A stretch of 64,000 nucleotides of DNA from Leptasterias polaris (lineage: Eukaryota; Echinodermata; Asteroidea; Forcipulatida; Asteriidae), in the NCBI GenBank assembly GCA_037783415.1, contig JAZGTN010000065.1:372001-436000 (forward strand), read 5' to 3'. Both the position numbers and the translations under genes were made by a program. The notes beneath the pieces were generated by a model. That model ran no database searches. It was not told the DNA's origin and saw only the letters and a list, made by a program, of their open reading frames with translations. Shown in pieces: positions 41,001-53,398 of this stretch (position 1 is its first letter; every line of letters begins with the position of its first letter).

Positions 41001-43339
41001 CCGGTGACGGATTGCTGTTCTAGCAGAACCTTAAACCTTCTTTACCTCAAATCTCTAGGGATCTCGTCTTACTGCTGTCACTCACGCGTGATTCATCCAC
41101 CCTGCAAGTCAGCATACAAAACCCATGGCTATGGGGGATTGCTTGATATACGTTTACTCGCGCAGTATTGTTCGGTCTTTGTCCACGCATTACTTGAAGT
41201 TTTTACGAAAGATACTATTTGATATTTTGATAAAATGGAAACGTTGACAACCCATCACAGGTTTTCCGCATATAGGAATTATAACTTTAAAAATGCGCAA
41301 AGTAGGTAAACATCGTTTCAACTTGGGCTTAGATTGGGGACAATAACCATGGGGGCAGGAACGCAATCCGGCCCCACGGGTTAACCTCTTTTGTTACGGT
41401 GAACTCTCTTGACATTGCGGGCGCTCTATCCAAGCATGCCCTGCGGACCCGGGAGAAGTCACTCCGCCAGCCAATCAAAATCCCGGAGGAGGCCGCTAGC
41501 ACTTTCAAATACAGTGTTCCCACCATGTATATTTCATTCAGAATTGACCCTTGAGGCCGGGGGCCGTTGTGTTACAGAGATTAGCGAGATTTTACCAAGT
41601 CAATCAAATTGTGATACAAACCTTGGGAAAGTTCCATAAAAAAATGCTTCATTTTTTTGACAAGGCACGTTATAAAAAAAAATAGTAGCTCCAACTGAAA
41701 CTTTCTCAAAAACCAGTAGCGCAGCCTCTTCCAAACATTTAAAGAAACCACCTCAACTGTGTTAACAAGAGTACAAAGGTCAAGTGACTACAGCATATTC
41801 ACCTTGTCTGCATTAACCTTCTCTGAATCTGTTATTCGATTTGATGTCTTAGTCACCTAGTCACCTAAAAATAGTTTTTCAACTTTTTAAAAGGAAATTC
41901 TTTCACAGGAATCTTTGAACATCAAAAGTTATAATTATTCTGTCATTACAAATTAAAAAGGCTAAACTAAAAAAGACGTAACTCTAGCACATGCCACGTG
42001 CGGAGGAGGCATATGTATATTATATATATAGAATTGTTTTATATTGATACATTATGCATGTACAAGTATATAGTAATAACCAAATAAAATAGTAATTTTT
42101 AATTAACTTCCAATTATTCTGTCATTGAAAATACGATGGCTAAACTAACAAAGATTATATTGACTTATATTGATATAAGCATGTTTGAATATAGAAATAA
42201 TAAAATATATATAGGGCCTATGAAATACTGATCAATTATGCATTATTATACACACATTACTGATGCTAAAAGTGATTTCGTTGATTTGTTGATTGAACAT
42301 TTTATCCTTTGGTTAACGTTTACATATAACGTATTGAACTTTGTTTCAACCTTCACTCGCTAACGTTGATTTTACATTTTTCTCATGAAAGGTGTTAACT
42401 TTTGATAAACGTTTACACATAACGTTCAAGCAACCGGTTCAACAAACATTATTGTAACATTGTTTCAACATTCACTTGTTAAACAATGTTATCAAAGAGC
42501 AAACTAACGTTGGATCAACGTTAACATTTAACAATGACATAAATAGTGAAACAATTATACAATATAATTAAATATTAGCACACGAAGAATGGATCAACGG
42601 TTACACCTAAAAATAAGGTAACGCTTAGGACAAACGTTAACATGACGTTGTTTCAACGTTCATACATGTGCTATATGGGATGTATATGCACGTACAAGTG
42701 TATGTTGTGAACATTTCAACGAATGGTCGTACGTTGTCGTAAAACAAGGTTAAACTTAATAAGTTGCCCTGGTAACAGATTATTGTTGTGTGTATTGATA
42801 TGATTGTGTATTTACATTTTCTTAATTTGTTTTCGAATACACAGTCAATAACATAAGTAAAGTGTAAACTAATTACCGTAGGAGTTTGTCAACTCAACAC
42901 AAGAGGGGGCATGGTTGAGCCTTTCCCTGACGTCACTATTTCGAGAAAAGGGGTGAACATCAACCATAAAGCCTTCAGGAGCCTAAAGCCAACAATTCAA
43001 TAGACCCATGTACTGACTGATGACGTCATGGTTTGTTCATACATTGGCTGTAACTGGCAGGTACAGCATTCCCGACGGTAAGTTGAGCAGAGACACAAAT
43101 CACTATAAGACAATTTTTTGAATTTCCATGTTCCATAGGGTTTTAAGATTATTTTGTATATACATAAAAAATCATGATTTTGTTTAACTTTGACCAATAG
43201 ACAGCCACAGAGCTCGAGTGCGTGTCAAACGTTTATAATTTGAAAATGCACGTCATATTTTTAATTAGTAGAAACATTATGTTATTCAAATGGACTATGG
43301 AAAGGGTAAAACACTTGTCATAGTATACTTTACACGCAA
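41001..43339. other. unassigned DNA with an AACGTT-rich patch
   Basis: No gene seen. 42315-42660 contains eight AACGTT hexamers, often as CAACGTT or AACGTTYA. The rest is AT-rich with short TATATA runs near 42015. Confidence 0.4.
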
Positions 43340-43565
43340 ATTTTGACCTCTGGTATTTGGAATCGTTCGGTTTTTCCTCTTTGTGAATATTTCATTTCAA
43401 AAGATGGTAGCAGTTTTGAAATAATATCACCGAAAATCAGGAGCGGTTATTTCCATGCAGGAGGAATCCGTAATTTGAGTACACAATCACCTCTTCAGGA
43501 GCTGATCTTTTATGACTTTCTGTTTCCCTCCAAGAGCAAATTGTGTGATTCTTACACCGTATAAA
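43340..43565. mobile_element. family C MITE fragment
   Basis: Keeps TTTGGAATCGTTCGGTTTTT, TTTCATTTCAAAAGATGG and ATATCACCGAAAATCAGGAG in family C order. Truncated on the right. Confidence 0.55.
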
Positions 43566-43632
43566 GAAAACGTTTTATGCAGATTGAAATGTTTTTGAAT
43601 CCATCTCTCTAAAACAACATTCCTTTGAATGG

Positions 43633-43809
43633 AATAGACCTTATGCATTGACGTCACCAAGCCGCCATCTTAGAGGTAAACTGATGATGAAACAATGGAA
43701 ACGCGCTGATTTGTACGCGCGGCGCACAGGACTGACCAATGAACATCTTCCCTTTGACCTCTAGGTGAGGGCGCCCTACTCAAATGACGTCATATGCATA
43801 AGGTCTATT
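43633..43809. mobile_element. MITE, family D, copy 2
   Basis: AATAGACCTTATGCATTGAC and GTCATATGCATAAGGTCTAT ends. It is nearly identical to copy 1 along its length (GCCGCCATCTTAGAGGTAAA shared). Confidence 0.85.
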
Positions 43810-44868
43810 GTTTTCTCAATGCGTTATACATGACCACAGCTGCAATGCCTCGTATGGTGATTAATTTTAGGAGTAATTAACAAAGGTAAATACTCAGTTC
43901 AAGAAACAATAGTAACAATCATTGTCTTCAAGTCAATTAGCTCCGGAGTTCAGTCAAGCGGATGGAATAATTGAAGCTGTCATTGGACAAACAAGTTTGC
44001 CAACTTTAAACTTGTAAGCTTCACATCATCCACGTTGAAAGATAAATATTTTAATACCATTGCATGTTTGTTGTTGAAATAATTATAATAGGCTCAACAA
44101 AAAGGTGAAAATTACTGTCAAAATGTGGGTTTCCGTTTTGTGTGTGCAAACGCCCAGTTTCCTACATCTTGTAGTATAAACGGTTCACATTGAAAACTAA
44201 TTTTATCGAAGGTTTTTGCAATTGTGACCAATCAACTTGTTCTTCTATCCATTTTATAGGACTAATTCGCCATAACGTGTGACAACCCGATGAACAGGAT
44301 CCCAAGTCTGCCAATCGAAGTTTATGACAGAGGTTACCCCACAAGAGGGCGGTATTTCAAGCCATGTGGGGTATTTATTTATGTTTTTATTTATTATAAA
44401 TCTTCAGACAAAAGTACATAATACATTTAGTATTGTCCAGGTAAATACCAAAGTTTTAAAAACTGTTATTATAGATGTGTCAGACCCAATAAAACTTCTA
44501 CTAGCCTTAGGCTATACCAAGATATAGATACTTAAACAAAAAAAAAAAAAAACAAGTGAAACTAACGTAACTTTTTGAGAAAGAATAACAAGACAACTAG
44601 AGCCACTAGCTATAAGCAAAACAAGAAAACTTGATTAAAAAGAAATACAAATATTAAGAAGCAAAATCAAACACAGTTAAAATGCTGTAAGATGTAAGAA
44701 AATAATACCATCCAAAAAGACTGCTTGTATCAAATCTATAGACAATTTTAAAAACGACATTCAAGGACTTGGAACCAAGTTTACCCGTGTGTCGAGTTGT
44801 CCTCCCGTTGGTAAGTCATTTCACTACAAGGGGGCGTATTTTCCGCTCGCACACAGTTTTCACTACTT

Positions 44869-45055
44869 CCGGTGTGGCAGGAGAATCTGTTCCCCGGAGA
44901 TTCTGTCTCCCATACGGCGAATTCTGCATAAACTTCTTCTGGTAGCGCCCTCTTTTGAATCATCATCCTTCAGCCCCACGTTAATCTACAAACGGTGGAC
45001 AGAATCTCAGGGGGACAGAATCTCGGGGGGGGGGGGAATTTCACCATGACACCGG
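44869..45055. mobile_element. MITE with GGAGATTCTGTC ends, copy 2
   Basis: Inverted relative to copy 1 at 21594. CCGGTGTGGCAGGAGAATCT and the complement of TCACCATGACACCGG, with GGACAGAATCTC inside. A short G run interrupts the right arm. Confidence 0.75.
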
Positions 45056-45696
45056 CAGACGCCTTGTGCCTAATTTTATCCAAAATCATCCATTTCATCG
45101 TCCATTTCTCACAACAAAAACCCATATTTCTTAGAAGACATCGAGTCTTTGAAGAACTTATGTAAAATGTAAATTTTTCTTGCATAATTACCAAAGAAAA
45201 ATTAATTCAATGCAATTCCTAGTAAGGGATCTCACTCAGTGGTGATAGTTTGTGTGAACTGAGCGTGGCTTACAGTGGAAAAAGAGTAACATTTTGTGAA
45301 AAGGATTGACCCCCTTGAACTCACGTTACACGCGGCTGCTCTCTGGGCCATGGTCACTATTTTGGGGGTCAAAGGTAAGCGTGTAATGCTAATCAGTCAC
45401 CTGAAAATCCGCGCAACACTGCGCATGATTCCATGACGCCCCACAATGGCGCAACAAAGATCAATGCGATATTAAGGGGTGCGTATTCGCGGTAATAACC
45501 AATTGTTGTTTGGGTTGACTCGGCCATTGGTAATTAATCACTGGTCAGTGACCGAAACAGTTATTGGTCACAGCCTCGAAAACGCACTCAAGGTTACGTG
45601 ACGTCATGTTAGGTGTCAATAGTTCGCACAAGGACCAATAGTTAACTAGTGATGGTAGAGCATGCGCACAGAAGTTGTAGCGCGAACCTATGGTCA

Positions 45697-48040
45697 TGTG
45701 CCACTCCTTCCGTCGCGTTTTCAAATTTTTCCGTCGCCTTTTCAAATTTTTCCGTCGCCTTTTCATTTGGTGCCAGCACCAAATTTGTTGCTGGCGAGAA
45801 ATTTAGTGCCAGCACCAAATTTCTAAAAACATTGTCAACGACTGTCATGGGCCGTCGTTGACAGTGTGAACGAAATCGCGAATTCTCGAATTTTCATTTG
45901 AAAAGTTGTCATCGAAAAATCATAAAACCTTAAGTTTTTTCTTCAAAGATGTCTTCCTTATATCCCAAACCATTATGCATAGGCGCCCCCATTTAATTAA
46001 CCTACTAATTAACTCAGCCCAACTAATTAAACAATCGCAAAATATAGCCTGTATGCGAATTGACTGTAACAAAGTCTATGGTTAAACACGCAACTACCTT
46101 ATTTTGATTTTTGAAAAGTTGTCATCGAAAAATCATGTGCTGGTTTAGGACATGATCTTGATATCAGGAGAAGATTTTTTTCATACTATTTCAATAACTT
46201 TTAGGCCAATGTCAGCGTGCTTAAGTGGCTTATTGTAAGATTGTATGAGCTAGTCTATATCACAGGAGTCTCCCTTTCTCCAAGCCAATGGTTTTGATGG
46301 GTCAAAACTGTCGTAGATATGAATTGTTGCAGATGTAGTTTTATTTTTGATTTGTTGGTTAACATTGTTTGTTAAGGACATAAGTGGCACTTCTTGTGAT
46401 ATGAAAAGTAATGTTTATATTATAATTATGTGAGGTGTAAAGGGAAATTAACAAGTAATTTGTAAATGTTATAGAACTTGGGTTTTTCTTTTGTAGTAAA
46501 GTGTGTGTGTGGACATAGGTGTAGGTAGCCTACATTCAAACCGTGGATATTATAACAAAGAAGGACAATAATTTTGGTCCCCGGTTGAGTATAAAGGGTC
46601 CTCAGCTCAAAAGTGTGCTTTAAAAAATTGGAGATGCTGCCGAAAAAAATGTTGTACAATAAAAAACAGGATAATTAGAAGTTCCCCGATTGCATGTGTG
46701 TGAGGTCCCAGACAGTGTGTTTTATATAGTCAATGTTTGTTCCTTAGGAAAACAAATGTTTGCTAAAAAAAATAAAAAATAAAAAAAACGGTAAATGAAA
46801 TATGTAACCTTTTACTTGATATTTAATGTGTTTATGTAAATTTGTATTCTGAAAATAAATATTTTCTAAAGATGGCAAGTGTGGTTTTATGAAATTGTGG
46901 GAAAAGCATAGGCAAGTCTAGAAGATTGATTTCAACAGATTGATCTGGGCAATCACTTTTGGTGCGAGTAATTAGATAAATTCATGTTTTCAGATCCAAC
47001 ATGTTTATGAAGGAATGGGTTTCGGTGGTTATTTTGATTTTCCCACTCGCAGTCAGTAACATCTTCATCGTAGGAGGACACTGGGCTCATGACAGGGTTT
47101 TAAAAGATTACATTTGTTTCTTTTTTATTTACAGCATCATTGAGATTAAAGAAATCTTGAACTCTGCAGCAGAAAGTACGGACCTGCATCAATTACAGGG
47201 GTGTCTGTGCGTGAAGATTTATATAACAAACTCATCAGTAATTCGCAAACGGGCTATATTATGCAATTGTTTAATTAGTTGGGCTGAGTTAATTAGTATA
47301 CAGGTTAATTAATTGGGGGCGCCTAGGCATGATGTTTTGGGATTTAAGGAAGACATCTGTGAAAGAAAACCTGACGATTTTACAATTTTTCGATGACAAC
47401 TTTTCAAATGAAATTTTGGTGTTTGTTCCAGACCTTATACTAAATTCGCATACGGGCTATGTTATGCAAATGTTCAATTAGTTGGGCTGAGTTAATTAGT
47501 GGGTTAATTAAATGGGGGCGCCTAGGCATAATGGTTTGGGATATAAGGAAGACAACTGTAAAGAAACATTTAAGATATTATGTTTTTTCGATGACAACTT
47601 TTCAAATGAAAATTGCGTGTTTCTTCCGGACGTTAAATAGTAAATTCGCATACGTGCTAATTTATGCAATTGTTAAATTAATTGGGCTGAGTTAATTAGT
47701 AGGTTAATTAATTGGGGGCGCCTAGGCATGATGGTTTGGGATATAAGGAAGTCATCTTTGAAGAAAAAACTTAAGGTTTTATGATTTTTCGATGACAACT
47801 TTTCAAATGAAACTTCGAGAATTCGCGATTTCGTTCACACTGTCAACGACGGCCCATGACGGTCGTTTTTAGAAATTTGGTGCTGGCACTAAATTTCTCG
47901 CCAGCAACAAATTAGGTGCTGGCACCAAATGAAAAGGCGACGGAAAAAATTGAAAAGGCGACGGAAAAATTTGAAAAGGCGACGGAAATATTTGAAAAGG
48001 CGACGGACAAATTTGAAAACGCGACGGAAGGAGTGGCACA
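45697..48040. mobile_element. 2.3-kb DNA element with ~450-bp inverted ends and subterminal repeats
   Basis: Ends TGTGCCACTCCTTCCGTCGC and its complement at 48021-48040. Inside each end is a ~21-bp repeat (TTTTCAAATTTTTCCGTCGC): about two to three units on the left and four to five on the right. Both arms then share GGTGCCAGCACCAAATTT, GTCGTTGACAGTGTGAACGA and AAAAGTTGTCATCGAAAAAT. Towards the right, a ~200-bp module (TTGGGCTGAGTTAATTAGT, GGGGGCGCCTAGGCATRATG) is repeated about three times. No transposase frame is visible, so it is non-autonomous. The target duplication is not resolved. Confidence 0.8.
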
Positions 48041-48060
48041 TAATTATGGAACACCATGTA

Positions 48061-48345
48061 AGGCGGCATAGCTAACCAATTGTGCATTTTGTGATAAAAG
48101 CATGAAATTTGGCACAGACATAGAGAATAGTATCACAAACAAATCTGGATATTGGGCCACCGCAGATTACGTCACTGACGGCCATGGCGGCCATTTTACA
48201 AAATGGCCGCCAAAAACGACTGTTTTGGATCATATTTTCTAGTACATCAACACTTGACTTTACTGATGTCAGTAATAGACAGTAAACACATTCAGTATAC
48301 CTTCTGAAATGATTGTTCAATAATTTAACCAAGAATAAAGGCAAC
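48061..48345. repeat. dispersed repeat with ATGGCCGCC palindrome
   Basis: Contains GTGATAAAAGCATGAA and GCGGCCATTTTACAAAATGG. The inverted relative is at 62540-63245 (GCGGCCATTTTGAAAAATGG, TTCATGCTTTTATCACAAAA). Confidence 0.6.
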
Positions 48346-48355
48346 TTAAAGGGAT

Positions 48356-48933
48356 TGTTCTTAATTCTGGATCCATCTATCCATTAAGTTTATTTGCGCC
48401 CTCTATTGACAAGCTCATTCTCAGAACCACACTTTCACAAATTGTTTAGCCAAAGTTTACGTCCGCAATTTTCACATTTTGTAACAAATAGATCCTTCCC
48501 AATCTACTGCCTTCTCAGTTAACGCCTGCGAGAAGCATTGTCTGTAAGTTGAATACCTTTCTTGCCTCGTTTTTGAGTGTTTTAGTGGGTATTTAGGCCT
48601 CGTGGTTTTTGTACACATTTAGCTTACATATCGTTACTGGTTAATGGGATTTGCATGTGGGTTTTTTTACTGCACGGGTCACGCCCAATTTTGTGAGGTC
48701 TATGTATTATTGCATTTAGCTTCAGCTTTCTTTAAGCCATACGTTACATGTAGTCATTATTGTTTTCTTATTCTTGTATTACAGTTTTACTCCTTGTTCA
48801 CTGACGTCATTCCTCTGTGGCTTGAATAAAACACTGGAGCTTGGAGGCTATTTCCTGACTCTCATGTCGTGATTAATTGGAGTTTGGCTGGCTGTCTAAT
48901 TTTGGTTAGAGACACCTCAAGGAGGACAGTACA
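48356..48933 (+). repeat. 5' LTR of the BEL/Pao element
   Basis: 578 bp. It matches the 3' LTR closely but lacks two short segments present there (around ACATATATAG and GTAGTTCAC) and has an 8-bp addition after TGTTCT. The missing ACATATATAG could be the LTR's TATA box. Confidence 0.9.
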
Positions 48934-49011
48934 GTAAAAAGACATACAACAGTTGACGTTACCACAACTACGGCAGTGGATCTAGGCACAGCTCTGCTGT
49001 GAATCATCATC

Positions 49012-49755
49012 ATGAACGACACCGAACATGATGACCGTGCGTCCCAGACCAGTTTGAAGACCGCACATTCATCTTCATCAGCTACAAGTGAAGCGACCAA
49101 GGCCCGCGCAAGGGCAGAGGCAGCACACATCCGTGCATCATTCGCCGAAAGAGAAGCAAGGTTAAAAGTGGAGAGTGCTGAAAGAGACGCAAAAATGAGA
49201 CTAGTAAAAGCGAAATTGGATGCAGAGTTGGGAGCTATGAGTCTTCATAGAGAGGCGGCGGCAGCTATGGCAGAGGCTGAAGCTTTGGAGACAGCCGAAG
49301 AATACAGAAGAGCGCCTAGTAGCAAAAACAGCACATCGCTAAAACAGCAAGACGTTGCTGAACGCACCAGCAATTATGTGTTGCAACAAGCTGAGTTCCA
49401 CGCCAGTTACCCATCCATGCCCAGCTTGGAACCAGCGTACGACATGATGTATTCTACATTTACCCGTCCAAGTCAAACTCTAGCTAATCATCCAACCCTA
49501 CCCAACGGCGATCCGCCAAAATTCCCTGAAAAGAACCCAAACCTGAGCCCCAAACCTCTATCACCACTTCCGCAGCACAGACACAATGACGAAACCCCAA
49601 AGTCATCGAATGACGAACCTGTTCAAGACACCAAACCACAAAACGTATCCTCAGGAGAGCAAGGTCAAACTCCAGCTGTGAATGACTTTGCTAAGTACTT
49701 GGCACAACGTGAGCTGGTGAACATGAGGGCTCGCACAGTACGACGACCAGCCTGA
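49012..49755 (+). pseudogene. gag-like N-terminal part (BEL/Pao)
   Basis: An open frame of 247 codons. The first ~110 residues are rich in Ala, Glu, Arg and Lys and look like a coiled coil; a Pro/Ser/Asn-rich linker follows. The frame ends because of a shift near 49740, where the reading continues in the frame of the next entry. This layout is common in BEL/Pao gag proteins. Confidence 0.75.
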
Positions 49756-52204
49756 GAGCTTCCGAGCATGGAAGTCTTCGTTCACTAACGCTACCAAGGG
49801 CCTAGGCCTCACAGCCAGTGAAGAATTGGATCTCCTGATGAAGTGGCTTGGAAAGGAGTCATCACAGCATGCCAAACGACTCCGTGCTCTACACATCAAT
49901 GATCCAACGGCAGCATTGAAAAAGGTTTGGGAAAGGCTAAGAGAGTGTTACGCTTCATCGGAAGTCATCGAAAGTGCGCTGTTCAAGAAACTTGACAACT
50001 TCCCCAGAATCTACAGCAGAGATTACATAAAGCTGAGGGAACTCGGAGACCTTCTCATGGAAGTTCAATCTGCAAAAGAAGACAGCTATTTTCCCGGCCT
50101 TGCCTACTTGGACACTGCCCGTGGTGTCAATCCCATTGTGGAGAAGTTGCCACACAACCTTCAGGAAAGGTGGATTTCGAGGGGGTCTAAATACAAGAAG
50201 GATCACAACATGTCCTTTCCCCCATTCTCTATCTTCATGGAGTTCATCTGCTATGAAGCGAAGGCCAGAAACGACCCTAGTTTTTCCTTCACCAGCAACA
50301 CTACTGGCCCAAGTAGAAGTGATCGTCCTCCCTTCCGAAACACAAGAACTCCAGTGACCGTTAATAAGACTGATGTTTCCATGGTAACCAGCGCAGATAT
50401 TACCGCAGAGATGGAAGACGATCCAAATAAATGCTGCCCTCTACATCAAAAACCACATCCCCTCAGGAAGTGCAGAGGCTTCAGAGCCAAATCATTAGAC
50501 GAGCGGAAGGCCTTTCTAAAGGAGAAAGGAATCTGTTTCAAATGCTGTGCATCCTCATCCCACCTCTCAAGAGACTGCAAGATCACAATCAAATGCACTG
50601 AATGTGAGAGTGACTGCCATAACACTGCTATGCACCCGGGGCCTGCCCCATGGTCGTCGAAGACTTCCTACCCTACACCACAGCACGGCGGGGAGGAAGT
50701 CATCAAGCCTACCATCCCACCTGCAGTCAACTCTCAGATGTTCTACTGCTTTGGTGTAAGAGAAGACCATAGAGACCATTTGCGATTCCTCTGGTACAGA
50801 GACAACGACTTGACGAAGGACATCATCGACTACAGGATGACAGTTCATGTCTTTGGTAACAGCCCATCTCCTGCTGTCGCCATATAGGGTCTCAGACGAG
50901 CTGCCCAAGAAGGAGAAAGCGACCACGGTGCAGACACACGAGAATTCGTAGAAAGACATTTCTATGTTGATGATGGAGTCACGTCTCTTCCTACACCCAC
51001 TGAGGCCATCGATCTATTGCAGAGGACCCGAGCATCACTTGCGGAATCAAACCTACGATTGCACAAGATCGCTTCAAACAACGCCGCAGTGATAGCAGCC
51101 TTTCCGCCAGAGGACCATGCCAAAGGTATGAAAGACTTGGGCCTCGGAGACGACAGTGGAGTCGTGCAACGCAGCCTTGGTATATGCTGGGAAATCGCAA
51201 TGGACACGTTCACATTCAGGGTGACGACCGACGACAAGCCATTTACTCGCCGTGGAGTACTGTCAATGGTAAACAGCCTTTACGACCCTCTCGGCCTGGT
51301 AGCTCCAGTAACCATACAAGGCAGAGCCCTACTTCGTGAACTCACAACCAACGCTTGCCATTGGGACACACCACTCCCCAAAGACAGCCTGAAAGAATGG
51401 GAGACGTGGAGAGATTCGCTTCAGGAGCTGAAGGAGCTTCATACCCCTCGCACATACGCCATGAAATCTTTCACCAAAGTACGACGCACCGAGTTGTGTG
51501 TGTTCTCAGATGCGTCCACTAGAGCCATTGGTGCAGTAGCTTATCTCCGAACACTTGACGAAAACGGACAGATCGCAGTGGGATTCGTCCTCGGAAAAGC
51601 TAAGCTAGCCCCTCTGTCCGAACCTACCATACCTCGACTGGAACTATGTGCTGCAGTGCTAGCAGTAGAGATGGCAGAGCTCATCCTAAACGAAATAGAC
51701 CTCAAAATGGACGCGGTGAATTTCTACTGTGACAGTAAAGTCGTACTCGGTTACATTCACAACGAATCCAAGCGTTTCTACGTATACGTACACAACAGAG
51801 TCCAGTGTATACGTCAGTCAACAAGGCCAGATCAGTGGAACTACGTGCCAACAGAGCACAATCCAGCAGACCACGCTTCACGGGGAATTCTAGCTTCCCA
51901 GCTCACAAGTACGTCATGGTTTACGGGACCGCCATTTCTCTATAAGCTGAACCAAGCTCCTTCAGAGAAACCCGACCCCTTCGAGCTAGTTGATCCAGAG
52001 CAAGATGTAGAAATCCGTCCCCAGGTGACAAGTTTCGCTACCCAGACGAAAATGACAACATTAACACCCAAACGCTTTGAACGTTTCTCGACGTGGAACT
52101 CACTCCTGAGAGGAGTTACTCTCCTCATCCATGTCGCTCGTTCCCACAAGATGGACTCAACCCACCTCACGCGTCACATATGGGAGGTGTTTGGGAGCGC
52201 ATGA
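49736..52204 (+). pseudogene. gag/pol-like part (DUF1759-type gag, zinc knuckle, RT tail, RNase H)
   Basis: One reading frame with a single internal stop (50885-50887). In order: a DUF1759-type gag region (about 49740-50290), a cysteine/histidine zinc-knuckle region (about 50430-50640), then an abrupt jump into the middle of the reverse transcriptase (about 50745). The YVDD catalytic motif follows at about 50965, then an RNase H-like region to about 51880 and the linker before integrase. The protease and the N-terminal reverse transcriptase are missing. Confidence 0.85.
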
Positions 52205-52755
52205 TTGGAGTAGCTCGGAGAGTCCTCGACTCCATTCTACTACAGAACAAATGCTCTCACCTCTCGCATGAAGTACTGTGCACCTTCTTGGCCGAAGTTA
52301 CAGCGATCGTCAACGCCCGACCTCTCATCCCAGTCTCCAACGATCCTGAATTGCCATTTATCTTGACACCTGCGACGCTGCTTACCCAGAAGGTTGGTGC
52401 TCCTGCTCCTTTTGGAGAATTCACCGACAAGGACCTGTTCAAGAGCCAGTGGAGGCAGGTACAGAGTCTCGCCAGTAAGTTCTGGGCCCGATGGAAACGC
52501 GAATACCTGCCTACCCTACAGAGCCGACAGAAGTGGACGGAAACCCATCGTAACCTGCAAGAGGGAGATCTTGTGCTCTTGAAAGACAAGCAAGTCGCCC
52601 GCAATGAGTGGCCATTGGCTCGAGTTACTTCTGCCTTTGTGAGTGATGACGGAAAGGTCCGCAAGATAGAAGTCAAGGTCTCAGCTGAAGACACCGTCAA
52701 GAAGTTCATGAGACCTATCTCAGAAGTCGTACTTCTACTACCAAAAGAGGACTGA
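52154..52755 (+). pseudogene. integrase C-terminal part (BEL/Pao)
   Basis: Continues in another frame after a deletion junction near 52150. It keeps the GGVWE segment, probably the last acidic residue of the integrase triad, and a C-terminal domain ending at a TGA. The zinc-binding head and the first two catalytic acids are gone, so it is inactive. Confidence 0.8.
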
Positions 52756-52805
52756 ACATTAAGTTTATAGTGTAATATGTCATACTAAAGATGCCAGACG
52801 GGGAG

Positions 52806-53398
52806 TGTTCTGGATCCATCTATCCATTAAGTTTATTTGCGCCCTCTATTGACAAGCTCATTCTCAGAACCACACTTTCACAAATTGTTTAGCTAAAGTT
52901 TACGTCCGCAATTTTCACATTTTGTAACAAATAGATCCTTCCCAATCTACTGCCTTCTCAGTTAACGCCTGCGAGAAGCATTGTCTGTAAGTTGAATACC
53001 TTTCTTGCCTCGTTTTTGGACATATATAGAGTGTTTTAGTGGGTATTTAGGCCTCGGTAGTTCACGTGGTTTTTGTACACATTTAGCTTACATATCGTTA
53101 CTGGTTAATGGGATTTGCATGTGGGTTTTTTTTACTGCACGGGTCACGCCCAATTTTGTGAGGTCTATGTATTATTGCATTTAGCTTCAGCTTTCTTTAA
53201 GCCATACGTTACATGTAGTCATTATTGTTTTCTTATTCTTGTATTACAGTTTTACTCCTTGTTCACTAACGTCATTCCTCTGTGGCTTGAATAAAACACT
53301 GGAGCTTGGAGGCTATTTCCTGACTCTCATGTCGTGATTAATTGGAGTTTGGCTGGCTGTCTAATTTTGGTTAGAGACACCTCAAGGAGGACAGTACA
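52806..53398 (+). repeat. 3' LTR of the BEL/Pao element
   Basis: 593 bp. It is preceded by CAGACGGGGAG, a plausible polypurine tract. It retains the CATATATAGAG segment and ends CAAGGAGGACAGTACA. Confidence 0.9.

Larger units (their letters stand above)
48356..53398 (+). mobile_element. BEL/Pao-type LTR retrotransposon, decayed
   Basis: About 5.0 kb bounded by LTRs (48356-48933 and 52806-53398) that begin TGTTCT and end GTACA. The internal part holds gag-like, reverse transcriptase/RNase H-like and integrase-like remnants in BEL/Pao order. Breaks: a frameshift near 49740, a stop at 50885, loss of the protease and the first half of the reverse transcriptase near 50745, and loss of most of the integrase core near 52150. 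Full-length BEL elements are longer. GGGAT before and GGGGT after may be a diverged 5-bp target duplication. It cannot move on its own. Confidence 0.9.

Noticed and set aside
45545..45848. Lys/Arg-rich open frames near 45.7 kb
   Set aside because: They are translations of the CCGTCGCC subterminal repeats of the inverted-repeat element; the other end gives similar artefacts near 47.9 kb.
48356..53398. Active retroelement
   Set aside because: Protease, half of the reverse transcriptase and the integrase core are missing, and the frame is broken by a shift and a stop.
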